Source of the DNA: Malurus cyaneus samueli
Lineage: Eukaryota; Chordata; Aves; Passeriformes; Maluridae
NCBI GenBank assembly: GCA_009741485.1
Contig: VKON01000207.1
Span: 307,726 to 371,725 of the forward strand
DNA: 64,000 bases
Direction of reading: 5' to 3'
Made by a program: the position numbers and the translations under genes. Shown piece after piece: positions 29,801 through 44,800 of this stretch. The notes beneath the pieces are model-generated. The model had not been told where the DNA came from and did not search any database. It worked only from the letters and a program-made list of their open reading frames with translations. The number at the start of each line of letters is the position of its first letter. Position 1 is the first letter of the stretch.

Positions 29801-32800
29801 ATTGCTGTACAATGAAGTGGCATACAGATGAACTAAATCAATCTAAAACAACGGTAATTTTGTCCTTGGACATCACCAGCAAGCTGGTTTTCAGTACAGC
29901 AATACCAGAAAAAAAAAAATAGGAAAGAGGAAGGAAACCTTACACTACCTTGTCTATTGTTAAGTACACAGTGATGGAAATGTCCACATTACTTGAAAGT
30001 GAACAAACAGCAGTGAGGTTAATGCACCTTCTGGAAGTCCAAGAACACCTAGTATGTTCTGTTATAGATATGTCTTACATCTCTAAGAACTACAAGTTCT
30101 GGGCTGGTAAGAAAATAGTTCTTGGCCAGAGGTTAATTTAAAATACTTTTGGTGGCGACAATTTAAATCTATGAATAAGTAATTAATTTTGAAATCATAG
30201 TGCATACACCAATCTCTTTCTTAAAGTGCCCAATGATGAAGGCCAACAAAGTACAAATCTAGCAGAGACCCTGCTGATAGGGAAGATCTGATACTTATCT
30301 TTGTCAACCTGCCTAAATTAAACTGACCAAATATCTACATGGGAGTTTTACAGCCAGAGAGAAATGGCAGCACATTCTGACAAATACAATAGGAAGATAT
30401 TCAGATATCAAAAATTTGTCCATCTGGTTCTGAATATTTAATCACTCTTAAACCAAAAGCAGTGCAATGAAAAGTAATAAACATCACTGCAAGCCATGAA
30501 ACTGCAGTCTAGAGAGAATTTCAAGTGTATCCACTTGTGAAAATGGAACACTACCAAAGCAAGTGATAAAGTATTTTTATCATCCAGTGGAGACCACTGG
30601 GAAAACTGAAAGTGAGCTGTGTGTCCACTAAGGAAAGTCACATGGTCCTCTTCAGAGCTGGGAGTGTACAGAAAGATACAGAATTCATTATGAGCCTTAC
30701 AGCCTTCCAACAGCTTAGCCCCTCAGAGTATAAGGAGCTCTCACAGTAGGAGCAGTATACATTTGAAGCCAATGCCGCTTCATAGTATGGAACACATAAG
30801 GCTTTTGGCGTTAAAATGATAAATACAAGCTCAAGACAAATCCTCCGAAAAATGCCTTCATGGGATATTAACTTCTGCCAACCGTTCAACTGTCTGACTT
30901 CACAAAAAAGAGACTTAGGCTCTGATACCCTTAAAAACCCTGGCACATCTAGAAAAAGTGTCAAGATCACATCTTTGTTCAAAGTTTTTGTTTGACCTAC
31001 CCCGGCAATGAACAGAGTTAGAAGAACTTTTGCATTGCACTGGCTTATAACTTAGACTGAAGTTCTGGTGGCTGGTGTGAGTTCAAAAGAGCCAGGTTAA
31101 GTAAGCTCCACAACATTTTCAGATGACCTCCAGAATATTTCGACATTATTGGGTTGTAGTATTGTAAATTCGAAGTTAAAACATTAAGTAAAACTATATT
31201 GACCTCTATATTACATAATTTTATCTGGCAAGGCTCTAAGAACAAGACCAAGAATCCAGCAAGCTCAACCTTTATCTGGGACATTGTGCTTTAGCATCAT
31301 AAATATCTTAAACACTGTTGCAACGTGTGTAAGTATAAAGTTTTGTCACTAAAGAAAACATAGGTAAGTACACTGAAGTATGTATTCAACAAGGCTTGAA
31401 AGAAATATTTCCAGAATAAGGTTGACAAGTAACTTACCTAACAACTCTGGTTCTCATGGTAGTATTAGCTGGCCATTTGTTTTGAACAGACTTCTGCAGG
31501 CACCCATAAATAACCTCAATGTCCTGCAGAAATAGTAGCTAATTACTCGTTCCATTAAACTTACAGAATCAAAAATGCTGGTTAGAAAGATGTAGACCAA
31601 CCTCCTACTTGATGCAGAACTGTTATCAACTTTACATTAACAGTGTAGCCAAATCTTACATTAACTTTAACTAAGAGTTAATTTTTAAGTTAAAAAATCT
31701 ATTAAAAATCTAAGGTTTGTACTACAAAGTATATTTATAAATTACAAGGAAAACCCATTTATTTACAATTCTGTAATCATTCAGATGTGCTTTATATGTT
31801 TTGTAACTGTCTCCTTAAGTAGATTTTCCTTTTTGAAAAAAGCCATTCTGATGGTTGATTTTTAGTTTCTCTCTTAACTAAACCAATTCTTTTTACATAT
31901 GCTGCATAGCGAGAAAAGCTAAAAAGTTAAGCAACACAGCAAGAGTCCTCTCCCATTTAACCACAAATTTCCTTTTTTTGTTTTTTATTTCAGAAAATGT
32001 TGATCACTGCATCATATACTTAAAAGAAGTGCAATTTTCAATGCTAATCTTACCAGCACAGACACAAGAGAAACTTCCATGCTACTCTAATGTCTCAAAC
32101 TTGAGGGTTTCATAATCTTATTAGCTAATGACACTGTGAAAGGATAATGCACTATCAACTTTTTATTAGATGATTCAAATGTGAGGTATGAAAAAATTAC
32201 TTTACCAATTAAAGCAAGTGGGGAAAAAAATAACGTACGCATTCCCTAGAGACAAAACAGGCATGGCATGGTAACATTATACCTGCCTGTTTTTTTAATA
32301 TGCTGTTAACAATTCCATCTCTTTCTCAGAGACAGACTGACAATATGTCGTTGTTTGCTAACTACCATAGTTTTACCTGTTTGTAAAAATATGAGATTAA
32401 TTAGTTTTTACTATTTTTATCCTGATCTTCTGTGTCTGGTAGTTTGTCCTTAAAAGATAAACAAATGTGCCAGCCAGAGCTTTTATAAAAAGCACTATTA
32501 ATTCCCAGAAGTGTTATTTTCCCGCATCTATACTCCTCTGTGCTATACGACAACCCTAAGATGTATCAGTAAGAATATCATTTAATTCACTGAAACAGGA
32601 ATTTTCAAACATAAATCTGAAAAGAAAAGTGCAAACTTACGGGGGCAGTATCTCTGCAGCCATGAATATCTTCTCGACCAATTCTGAAAGTATACTGAGT
32701 AGATGTGCCAAATTAGTGTTTACATCTTCATTTTTTCTAACTTCGAGGGATTTAACTAAAAAGAGAAGATGACAGGATTTCTTCTTCTATCTAGAACTAC

Positions 32801-35800
32801 ATATATAATACTTTCCTAATATACACACTGCTATTTTAAAGCCAATATTCTGTTGCGGTGTAAGTCTCTTACAGAACTTAGCCTCTTTCAGTGGCAGGAC
32901 AGGAATGTGAAGCAACATTTTAAGTTCTAATACACATATATGGTTTCAACAGCTTGGACATTTATCACTTTCTTCTGCATGACTTTTTTGTCTCTCTCAA
33001 TCCAAATTTCTGACAACTCCCATCCTTTCCACAATGAAGCTGAAGTGAAGGAGTTAGGGCAGTAATTTTAAAAAGAGTTACAGGATCAGTAACAACCATT
33101 TAATATCAGGAATTTTATCATTAAAATAGAAGTTCAGACCTTGATTTCTAAGGTATCTTGTATTTAAGAAGACTTACTTATATTAGGACATTCAGTAACA
33201 GCTACATAATGCCTACAACTGATAAGTAATTAAAACAAATTTTGATTTAAAAACTTAGTAAGCTCTACTATGAATATTGTTGGAAGCCAAAATCCAGAAA
33301 AAAAATTTAAAATCTCTTCATGAATTCAGTTCCTGTATATCTAGTGTAAATGAAGTCTAGTTCTGAGACATTAATAAATGTCTCTAAAACAAATATTAAT
33401 GTAAATGTAACATTTAACAACCACTGGATTACTGTGTCAACAACATCTTTAAGAACACACTTAAAGGTATCACCTCACAGGACTGCTTGCTCTCCATTAT
33501 CTTTAATATGGAGTCTTCAGCGCATGATGAACAAAACTAGTTGCAGTGGCTTTCATATACTGCTCCATAAGAGTGCTTGCTAAAGTGGTGGCACGGAACA
33601 AGGTAGTAGCTTCATCTGAAAAAAGAAATTGGAAACAAAAAATTGAGAAAAGGAGGCAACAAAAGGAGAGGAAGAACATGTTTACTCTTTGACATAAGCT
33701 GCAACTAAAGCAGGAGAAAATGAAGACAGCAACCAGAACTCTTCCCACCCCACCTGCCCAGAATTCCCGTAAACCTTCATGTATTTAGTGCAGTACCTTC
33801 CATGCTTATCTCTCTGTCATTTAGTGTTCGTAACAACAAGGACTCAAGCTTTTCATGAAGAAAAATCTTCAGTAAAATGCCAGCCAACAGTGTTCTATCT
33901 TGTCCACAAACATGTGACAAGGCATAGACTACATGAAGTTCTTTCTGGAGTATAAGCTGAAAGAAAAACAATTTTAAAATATTCAGAAGCTTTTCCTAAC
34001 ATGTAACAGCTTTGAAAAAATATATCTAATCCATATATAGATGTCATTTTAAAAAATTATTGATTACATCAACTGTAAGATCTGAGATCTGTCTCAACCA
34101 ATGAAAGAAAAAAAAAGAGTTCCGACAGATAAATCAAGACAGCTATGAGAGTTCATACCTCTTTAAACTCACTGTACTCTTCTTCTGGCATGATCTTCTC
34201 CATGGAATATCGTGCTCGAACACGCAAAGATCCTGGCTCAATACCCTTTAATGGTACATGGGAACTGAGCTGAAACCACTCATCTGTAGCATGTCCTTTT
34301 TGTAATCGGCTTAACTGGCAACGCATAAACACTTAAAGAAAAAAACATTGTTCAGGTACATTATCTCCATCAAGAAGTGCTACTACTGAATAAAAAAATC
34401 ACTATATTTTAGCACGTCATCTTATTTCAGAAAAAAAATACTAGTAAGATTAAACAAGTTTTTCATCAATATATTAATGGGTTCTCTCTTCAATAGCTTA
34501 ACAGAGTCCAGTAAACTGAAAAATAAATATATGGCATTTTGTAAAGAATGTATACATATAAATTCAAACATACCACACAAATGTTGCACACCCAAAAGAA
34601 TAAGTAACATGGTGCTACCCTGCAAATCGAGATAGCAGTCAGAAACTGAAAAACAGGTTAAATCTTTAGAATTCACAATTCCCTTTCCAGCCTTGGGCTG
34701 ACACCACCATTAAGTCTGCTCCTATTTGTCACTACAGTTTGGCTATGGTATTCCCGAACACTGACATCCGTATTTCTTTTATATACTTCCAATCTAAGCA
34801 ACACTTTATGTATATTAGGTTAAAAAGTGTTTCCAAGCACTTGATGATTAAGTAATGACAATCAGCTCAAGAATGGCAAATCATAAACTGATGGTGTTGG
34901 TACATTGAACTTGCCAAGCAGTGATCTGGACTGCAGCTGAAGTCGGATACAGCAGCTGGCTAGCAGGCTACAGCAGCTGGGACAGAGCACAGGCCCATCC
35001 AGAGCAGGTACATGTACTCCTGAGTGAAGGGTTTTTCCCAGGAAGAGCACAGGCCCAGGCACTTTCAGATGCAACAGTGTGTCTGGAACACTCACTATGC
35101 TCCAAGAGGAGTCTGCGATTAGTTTTACATTTACCCTATCAGTGTGCACCTCTCAGTCAAACAACCACTCTTTCCTTGACTCTCAAAGGTACTTGCTTTT
35201 ACTTTCCTCACATGAAAAACAAACAAAAAAGCCCATAAAGGATATGTTTTTTCCACAGAACAGAAACTGTCAGTGGTTCCAGCAGACTTCTCATTGCCCC
35301 AGTGCTGCAGCAATACATAGCAGGATAAAATTTGAAACTGGAACAGAAAAAAGACCACATTTATAATGCTCCATTCAAGACAATCCAGCTGCCTATTTAA
35401 TATTCTTTGGAGTTCATAAACTGATAAAAGTTAATGGATTTAAACAGTCAAATAACATGAAAAACAATCCATCACCATGTGCTACTTATCACCAGTAGGA
35501 CAGGATTATGTCATTAGCCTACGTAATAAATTGATTTTCCTAGAATATTTCTCACTGGCACCAAAGCCAAGAATGCACAACTGAGAAATGTGCTTTTCTT
35601 CTTACTTGCTTGCACATGTAAAGCCCGTGTGCCACAGCAAGAGGAATGGTGAATAAACACAGGACCCAGAATAAAGTGATTATTTAATTTTTCCCTGTAG
35701 TTATAGCAGTACTTCATAGCTATAATGTAAATACTAAAATTTGATTTTGATTAAGGAAAAAAAAAGTCATAACAAATATCTGTACAAGGACCACAGAATA

Positions 35801-38800
35801 GTAATCATAATTCATACAAAATAACTTTAAGTAATAAGACTTTTTCTTGTTTATCAGGTTACACTGAATTGGTAGGCTCCTTTCAGTAAGAGACTTCTAC
35901 TCAACATGAACTAATTGAAATTAATCACCAAAGTGTAAATGAAACCAGAACCTCCACACCAATTCAATACTGGTGGTCCTGCAAGACTTAGTAATTCAAC
36001 TATCAATAGTAGCAGAGAATTAGGAAAATCAATTTATTACGTAGGCTAATGACATAATCCTGTCCATACTGGTGATAAGTAGCACATGGTGATGGATTGT
36101 TTTTCATGTTATTTGACTGGTTTAAATCCATTAACTTTTATCAGTTTATGAACTCCAAAGAATATTAAATAGGCAGCTGGATTGTCTTGAATGGAGCATT
36201 ATAAATGTGGTCTTTTTTCTGTTCCAGTATCAAATTTTATCCTGCTATGTATTGCTGCAGCACTGGGGCAATGAGAAGTCTGCTGGAACCACTGACAGTT
36301 TCTGTTCTGTGGAAAAAAAACATAATCCTTTATGGGCTTTTTTGTTTGTTTTTCATGTGAGGAAAGTAAAAGCAAGTACCTTTGAGAGTCAAGGAAAGAG
36401 TGGTTGTTTGACTGAGAGGTGCACACTGATAGGGTAAATGTAAAACTAATCGCAGACTCCTCTTGGAGCATAGTGAGTGTTCCAGACACACTGTTGCATC
36501 TGAAAGTGCCTGGGCCTGTGCTCTTCCTGGGTAAAAACCCTTCACTCAGGAGTACATGTACCTGCTCTGGATGGGCCTGTGCTCTGTCCCAGCTGCTGTA
36601 GCCTGCTAGCCAGCTGCTGTATCCGACTTCAGCTGCAGTCCAGATCACTGCTTGGCAAGTTCAATGTACCAACACCATCAGTTTATGATTTGCCATTCTT
36701 GAGCTGATTGTCATTACTTAATCATCAAGTGCTTGGAAACACTTTTTAACCTAATATACATAAAGTGTTGCTTAGATTGGAAGTATTATAAAAGAAATAC
36801 GGATGTCAGTGTTCGGGAATACCATAGCAACACTGTAGTGACAAATAGGAGCAGACTTAATGGTGGTGTCAGCCCAAGGCTGGAAAGGGAATTGTGAATT
36901 CTAAAGATTTAACCTGTTTTTCAGTTTCTGACTGCTATCTCGATTTGCAGGGTAGCACCATGTTACTTACTTTTCTTGGGTGTTGCAACATTTGTGTGGT
37001 ATGTTTGAATTTATATGTATACATTCTTTACAAAATGCCATATATTTATTTTTCAGTTTACTGGACTCTGTTAAGCTATTGAAGAGAGAACCCATTAATA
37101 TATTGATGAAAAACTTGTTTAATCTTACTAGTATTTTTTTTCTGAAATAAGATGACGTGCTAAAAATATAGTGATTTTTTTATTCAGTAGTAGCACTTTC
37201 TTGATGGAGATAATGTACCTGAACAATGCTTTTTTTCTTTAAGTGTTTATGCGTTGCCAGTTAAGCCGATTACAAAAAGGACATGCTACAGATGAGTGGT
37301 TTCAGCTCAGTTCCCATGTACCATTAAAGGGTATTGAGCCAGGATCTTTGCGTGTTCGAGCACGATATTCCATGGAGAAGATCATGCCAGAAGAAGAGTA
37401 CAGTGAGTTTAAAGAGGTATGAACTCTCATAGCTGTCCTTGATTTATCTGTCGGAACTCTTTTTTTTTTCTTTCATTGGTTGAGACAGATCTCAGATCTT
37501 ACAGTTGATGTAATCAAATAATTTTTTAAAATGACATCTATATATGGATATAGATATATTTTTTCAAAGCTGTTACATGTTAGGAAAAGCTTCTGAATAT
37601 TTTAAAATTGTTTTTCTTTTCAGCTTATACTCCAGAAAGAACTTCATGTAGTCTATGCCTTGTCACATGTTTGTGGACAAGATAGAACACTGTTGGCTGG
37701 CATTTTACTGAAGATTTTTCTTCATGAAAAGCTTGAGTCCTTGTTGTTACGAACACTAAATGACAGAGAGATAAGCATGGAAGGTACTGCACTAAATCAC
37801 ATGAAGGTTTACGGGAATTCTGGGCAGGTGGGGTGGGAAGAGTTCTGGTTGCTGTCTTCATTTTCTCCTGCTTTAGTTGCAGCTTATGTCAAAGAGTAAA
37901 CATGTTCTTCCTCTCCTTTTGTTGCCTCCTTTTCTCAATTTTTTTGTTTCCAATTTCTTTTTTCAGATGAAGCTACTACCTTGTTCCGTGCCACCACTTT
38001 AGCAAGCACTCTTATGGAGCAGTATATGAAAGCCACTGCAACTAGTTTTGTTCATCATGCGCTGAAAGACTCCATATTAAAGATAATGGAGAGCAAGCAG
38101 TCCTGTGAGGTGATACCTTTAAGTGTGTTCTTAAAGATGTTGTTGACACAGTAATCCAGTGGTTGTTAAATGTTACATTTACATTAAATATTTGTTTTAG
38201 AGACATTTATTAATGTCTCAGAACTAGACTTCATTTACACTAGATATACAGGAACTGAATTCATGAAGAGATTTTAAATTTTTTTTTCTGGATTTTGGCT
38301 TCCAACAATATTCATAGTAGAGCTTACTAAGTTTTTAAATCAAAATTTGTTTTAATTACTTATCAGTTGTAGGCATTATGTAGCTGTTACTGAATGTCCT
38401 AATATAAGTAAGTCTTCTTAAATACAAGATACCTTAGAAATCAAGGTCTGAACTTCTATTTTAATGATAAAATTCCTGATATTAAATGGTTGTTACTGAT
38501 CCTGTAACTCTTTTTAAAATTACTGCCCTAACTCCTTCACTTCAGCTTCATTGTGGAAAGGATGGGAGTTGTCAGAAATTTGGATTGAGAGAGACAAAAA
38601 AGTCATGCAGAAGAAAAGTGATAAATGTCCAAGCTGTTGAAAACCATATATGTGTATTAGAACTTAAAATGTTGCTTCACATTTCCTGTCCTGCCACTGA
38701 AAGAGGCTAAGTTCTGTAAGAGACTTACACCGCAACAGAATATTGGCTTTAAAATAGCAGTGTGTATATTAGGAAAGTATATATATATGTAGTTCTAGAT

Positions 38801-41800
38801 AGAAGAAGAAATCCTGTCATCTTCTCTGTTTTAGTTAAATCCCTCGAAGTTAGAAAAAAATGAAGATGTAAACACTAATTTGGCACATCTACTCAGTATA
38901 CTTTCAGAATTGGTCGAGAAGATATTCATGGCTGCAGAGATACTGCCCCCGTAAGTTTGCACTTTTCTTTTCAGATTTATGTTTGAAAATTCCTGTTTCA
39001 GTGAATTAAAATGATATTCTTACTGATACATCTTAGGGTTGTCGTATAGACACAGAGGAGTATAGATGCGGGAAAAATAACACTTCTGGGAATTAATAGT
39101 GCTTTTTATAAAAGCTCTGGCTGGCACATTTGTTTATCTTTTAAGGACAAACTACCAGACACAGAAGATCAGGATAAAAAATAGTAAAAACTAATTAATC
39201 TCATATTTTTACAAACAGGTAAAACTATGGTAGTTAGCAAACAACGACATATTTGTCAGTCTGTCTCTGAGAAAGAGATGGAATTGTTAACAGCATATTA
39301 AAAAAACAGGCAGGTATAATGTTACCATGCCATGCCTGTTTTTGTCCTCTAGGGAATGCGTACGTTATTTTTTTCCCCACTTGCTTTAATTGGTAAAGTA
39401 ACTTGTTTTCATACCTCACATTTGAATCATCTAATAAAAAGTTGATAGTGCATTATCCTTTCACAGTGTCATTAGCTAATAAGTATATGAAACCCTCAAG
39501 TTTGAGACATTAGAGTAGCATGGAAGTTTCTCTTGTGTCTGTGCTGGTAAGATTAGCATTGAAAATTGCACTTCTTTTAAGTATATGATGCAGTGATCAA
39601 CATTTTCTGAAATAAAAAACAAAAAAAAGGAAATTTGTGGTTTAAATGGGAGAGGACTCTTGCTGTGTTGCTTAACTTTTTAGCTTTTCTCGCTATGCAG
39701 CATATGTAAAAAGAATTGGTTTAGTTAAGAGAGAAACTAAAAAATCAACCATCAGAATGGTCTTTTTTCAAAAAGGAAAATCTACTTAAGGAGACAGTTA
39801 CAAAACATATAAAGCACATCTGAATGATTACAGAATTGTAAATAAAATGGGTTTTCCTTGTAATTTATAAATATACTTTGTAGTACAAACCTTAGATTTT
39901 TAATAGATTTTTTAACTTAAAAATTAACTCTTAGTTAAAGTTAATGTAAGATTTGGCTACACTGTTAATGTAAAGTTGATAACAGTTCTGCATCAAGTAG
40001 GAGGTTGGTCTACATCATTTCTAACCAGCATTTTTGATTCTGTAAGTTTAATGGAACGAGTAATTAGCTACTATTTCTGCAGGACATTGAGGTATATTTA
40101 TGGGTGCCTGCAGAAGTCTGTTCAAAACAAATGGCCAGCTAATACTACCATGAGAACCAGAGTTGTTAGGTAAGTTACTTGTCAACCTTATTCTGGAAAT
40201 ATTTCTTTCAAGCCTTGTTGAATACATACTTCAGTGTACTTACCTATGTTTTCTTTTAGTGACAAAACTTTATACTTACACACGTTGCAACAGTGTTTAA
40301 GATATTTATGATGCTAAAGCACAATGTCCCAGATAAAGGTTGAGCTTGCTGGATTCTTGGTCTTGTTCTTAGAGCCTTGCCAGAATAAAATTATGTAATA
40401 TAGAGGTCAATATAGTTTTACTTAATGGTTTTAACTTCGAATTTACAATACTACAACCCAATAATGTCGAAATATTCTGGAGGTCATCTGAAAATGTTGT
40501 GGAGCTTACTTAACCTGGCTCTTTTGAACTCACACCAGCCACCAGAACTTCAGTCTAAGTTATTAAGCCAGTGCAATGCAAAAGTTCTTCTAACTCTGTT
40601 CATTGCCGGGGTAGGTCAAACAAAAACTTTGAACAAAGATGTGATCTTGACACTTTTTCTAGATGTGCCAGGGTTTTTAAGGGTATCAGAGCCTAAGTCT
40701 TCTTTTTTGTGAAGTCAGACAGTTGAACGGTTGGCAGAAGTTAATATCCCATGAAGGCATTTTTCGGAGGATTTGTCTTGAGCTTGTATTTATCATTTTA
40801 ACGCCAAAAGCCTTATGTGTTCCATACTATGAAGCGGCATTGGCTTCAAATGTATACTGCTCCTACTGTGAGAGCTCCTTATACTCTGAGGGGCTAAGCT
40901 GTTGGAAGGCTGTAAGGCTCAATAATGAATTCTGTATCTTTCTGTACCTCCCAGCTCTGAAGAGGACCATGTGACTTTCCTTAGTGGACACACAGCTCAC
41001 TTTCAGTTTTCCCAGTGGTCTCCACTGGATGATAAAAATACTTTATCACTTGCTTTGGTAGTGTTCCATTTTCACAAGTGGATACACTTGAAATCTCTCT
41101 CTAGACTGCAGTTTCATGGCTTGCAGTGATGTTTATTACTTTTCATTGCACTGCTTTTGGTTTAAGAGTGATTAAATATTCAGAACCAGATGGACAAATT
41201 TTTGATATCTGAATATCTTCCCTATTGTATTTGTCAGAATGTGCTGCCATTTCTCTCTGGCTGTAAAACTCCCATGTAGATATTTGGTCAGTCTTAATTT
41301 AGGCAGGTTGACAAAGATAAGTATCAGATCTTCCCTATCAGCAGGGTCTCTGCTAGATTTGTACTTTGTTGGCCTTCATCATTGGGCACTTTAAGAAAGA
41401 GATTGGTGTATGCACTATGATTTCAAAATTAATTACTTATTCATAGATTTAAATTGTCGCCACCAAAAGTATTTTAAATTAACCTCTGGCCAAGAACTAT
41501 TTTCTTACCAGCCCAGAACTTGTAGTTCTTAGAGATGTAAGACATATCTATAACAGAACATACTAGGTGTTCTTGGACTTCCAGAAGGTGCATTAACCTC
41601 ACTGCTGTTTGTTCACTTTCAAGTAATGTGGACATTTCCATCACTGTGTACTTAACAATAGACAAGGTAGTGTAAGGTTTCCTTCCTCTTTTCCTATTTT
41701 TTTTTTTCTGGTATTGCTGTACTGAAAACCAGCTTGCTGGTGATGTCCAAGGACAAAATTACCGTTGTTTTAGATTGATTTAGTTCATCTGTATGCCACT

Positions 41801-44800
41801 TCATTGTACAGCAATTAGCTAGAATTTAGGTTGACCTTAGTGGATGATTTTTATTTGTGGTATTAACAGGCAGATCTTTCTCATGCTGCTGGAGCCTGTT
41901 CGGGGTTCCTGTTCCATTAATTCATAGTTACTTAATTAGAACACTTTTTCCAGCTTTTTAGATAGCAGCAGTTCTTTCATGGTGGAAAGTACTAGATCCC
42001 TTATTTTTCCACTGAACTGTACTATCATCACCATAATTGATCAGCTGAAACTGACGTAAAGGTGTGTTCTGTCAGGAGAGGATTCTTTTGCCTACCCACT
42101 CCTGCACTCCAGCTTGTGATAACTTTGGGAAGTAGGTAGCTGTGGGGTGGATGACTTGAAGTAGCAGACAGTGAAGACTTTTGGGAGGTCAGAGACCAAG
42201 GGGCTCTTCCTTTTTGAGCCAGCATGATCTGGGATTGGCCTTGTTATTACTTGGCAATTAAGTTCTTCCTACACTATTTAAATAGTTCACTATTACAGGG
42301 AAATTGAGGTGCCTATTCTTTCAGATTTCACTGCAATTCATAGCACCATGATCTTAACTGATACTTTGGCAGAGCAGAGACTAGTTGCTTGGTGTTTGTC
42401 TCAACAAGATCCCAAATTAACTTTACTCCTGAAAGACTACACAATTTTACATTAATTTTCTCATGGTTTTTGAACAAAATACAATTTTCTTTCCATTTCA
42501 GTGGCTTTGTTTTTCTTCGACTGATTTGTCCTGCTATCCTGAACCCAAGGATGTTTAATATCATCTCAGGTGACTATGTGCTTCAGATTGAATCTATCTG
42601 TACTTTATGCAGCAGGAGGCATGAAATCACTGTGGTGTCTAATATAGCAAAATTGGAAGTTTTTTTGAATGCTCTGTTTGAAGTCAGGTTATTCATATAA
42701 TTTGGCTGACTTCTTAGGGCATATGCTTTTCACCCTCAAAGGCTTGATTATGGTTATTGCCAATGTTATTTTAAAGTCAAAAAAACCATGCATTGTGATA
42801 TTTAATAATAAAATGTTGAGTTGTCTTGCATTGTTTAATGCATTGTAGCAGTGTGAAAAATGTAATGGGAGCTTAGATGTCACTTTCAGTACGCTACAGT
42901 GCCGGAGTTAATAGCTGAATGTTGTGGTATCTCTGAAATGAACAAGATTTATAAAGTTATGTGTCTGCAGAACCTGGAATATATTTGTATATCTAGAAAA
43001 TTATTGTTGAAAACTTGTCTGAAAGTCCTGCATAGATGGCTTCCAGCTCTTGGAGTGGTGTTTTGACTCACTGAATACAGTCAGTCTTAAAAACAGAATC
43101 TTAAAGATGAGAGAGGGGTAGGCTTCAGAAAGGGAGAAAAACAGGAGGAAATACAGGAGAAAATAAAAAATCATATTCAGAAAAGCATTCTTTTCCTTTA
43201 TTTAGAGACAGCATTTAGACAATGTGGCATGTTTTCTATCATCAGTTATTAAACAGTTCTAAATGAGATGGACTGTGTAAATAAAGTTCCTTTCTCTCTC
43301 TCGCACAGTAATAATTTATGTAGATGCTTTGGAGAAACCATTTGAGAAACAAGGCCTAGAACAAGTGATATTTTAGCATTTTATTATCTTTGGATAGTTT
43401 GCAAGTTAGGTACCACCTAACTTGGGTTGCACTGTGACTGCAGGTGTAAAACAGATTCTCCTTTCCCCATTGCTTTTAAAAATTTGAGTAATGCCTTTTA
43501 AGCTTGTCCATTACAATCCTGCTGAGTTACCTCCAGCTAGTATTTGTGACTGCAGTAAAGGCAAACTTACAGACCTTATAACCCTGTCAGTGGAATGCTT
43601 TTAATCCGGTGATTTACCTTTATGGGAAAGCAATGTACTTTTGTGAGATACTGCTGGGTAACATCGCTTGATGGAAAAGAGATTTCTAACTGACTTAAGT
43701 GGTTAACGTAAAGTATTTATAGTCTCAGTGACTACAGTTTCATGGAAAGACAGGCCATGACTGCATGAACGTTCACTTTTTTCCTGCTGCCAGTAGCTTC
43801 AAAGTATTGACTTGTCAGGGCCCACTTATGTGGATATAAGCAAATACAGAAAATTTAAATGTCTTTTTTATTTCAAAGGTAAACGTTTTATTTTAACAAG
43901 TAATCCTCCTTTCAATACAACTGCTCCAGTTTTGAAAAAATTGTTATTATTTCATGTAACTCTTACGAACATATTTTGCCTTGTTCTGTGTGGAACCAGA
44001 TGATCAGATTAACATGTATTTTGGACATTACAAAACATTATATTTGATTTTACCAACTGATATCTTTCACATGCAGCTTTGTGATATTAAAAAAATTACA
44101 TTAAAAATATGAATGGGAGAACTTCATTTTTATGTGACTGCTGTTAATTTTAAATTGCATAGCCAGTGACTCTTTACTTTGCATTCCTGCCAGATTCTCC
44201 TTCCCCCATTGCTGCAAGAACGCTGACGCTGGTCGCCAAGTCTGTGCAGAATTTAGCTAATCTGGTTGAATTTGGAGCTAAGGTGAATATAATTTCATAC
44301 ATGAGAACATCCTAGAACTGTGTGTTCAGTATACTTTTCACATGTTCCTGTGTAATGCACACAAAAAATCTCTTGCTATTTTCTCATGCAGAACCTCTGA
44401 CTTTCTCTTCCTCCACTTTGACCTTGCTTTTATCACCCCTTAGACTAGTGTTTTCTGTGACATAAAACTTCAAAGCTCTCCTGTTTGTACTGCTATACAT
44501 AATTAAAGCTGTGAGTAAAGTGTACATATTGCTCTTAAAAGCCCAACCTCTCAAGGAAGTTTCTATTAAAACACTAAAACAATGCCAGCTGTAATTGATC
44601 TTAATTTCCAGGCTGACACACAGCTAAAAATAAATCTGTTGACCTAAGCACAATTAACATAGCTTCAGGCTGGCATTAGAAAGTTATTTCTCTTGACACA
44701 CAGAACTTGGAATGTAAGAATTAATGACAAAACAGGGAAGAAAGCAATTGTTCCTGATTATACCTCTGCACATAGAGCATCTGTTCACTGCAAACAAGTA

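Noticed and set aside
15850..36020. A second RASA1-like gene on the minus strand
   Set aside because: It lacks all exons upstream of the C2 end, has no promoter, and one unit has frame breaks in 8 of 11 exons while matching the sense copy nearly base for base. Better explained as duplicated assembly sequence.
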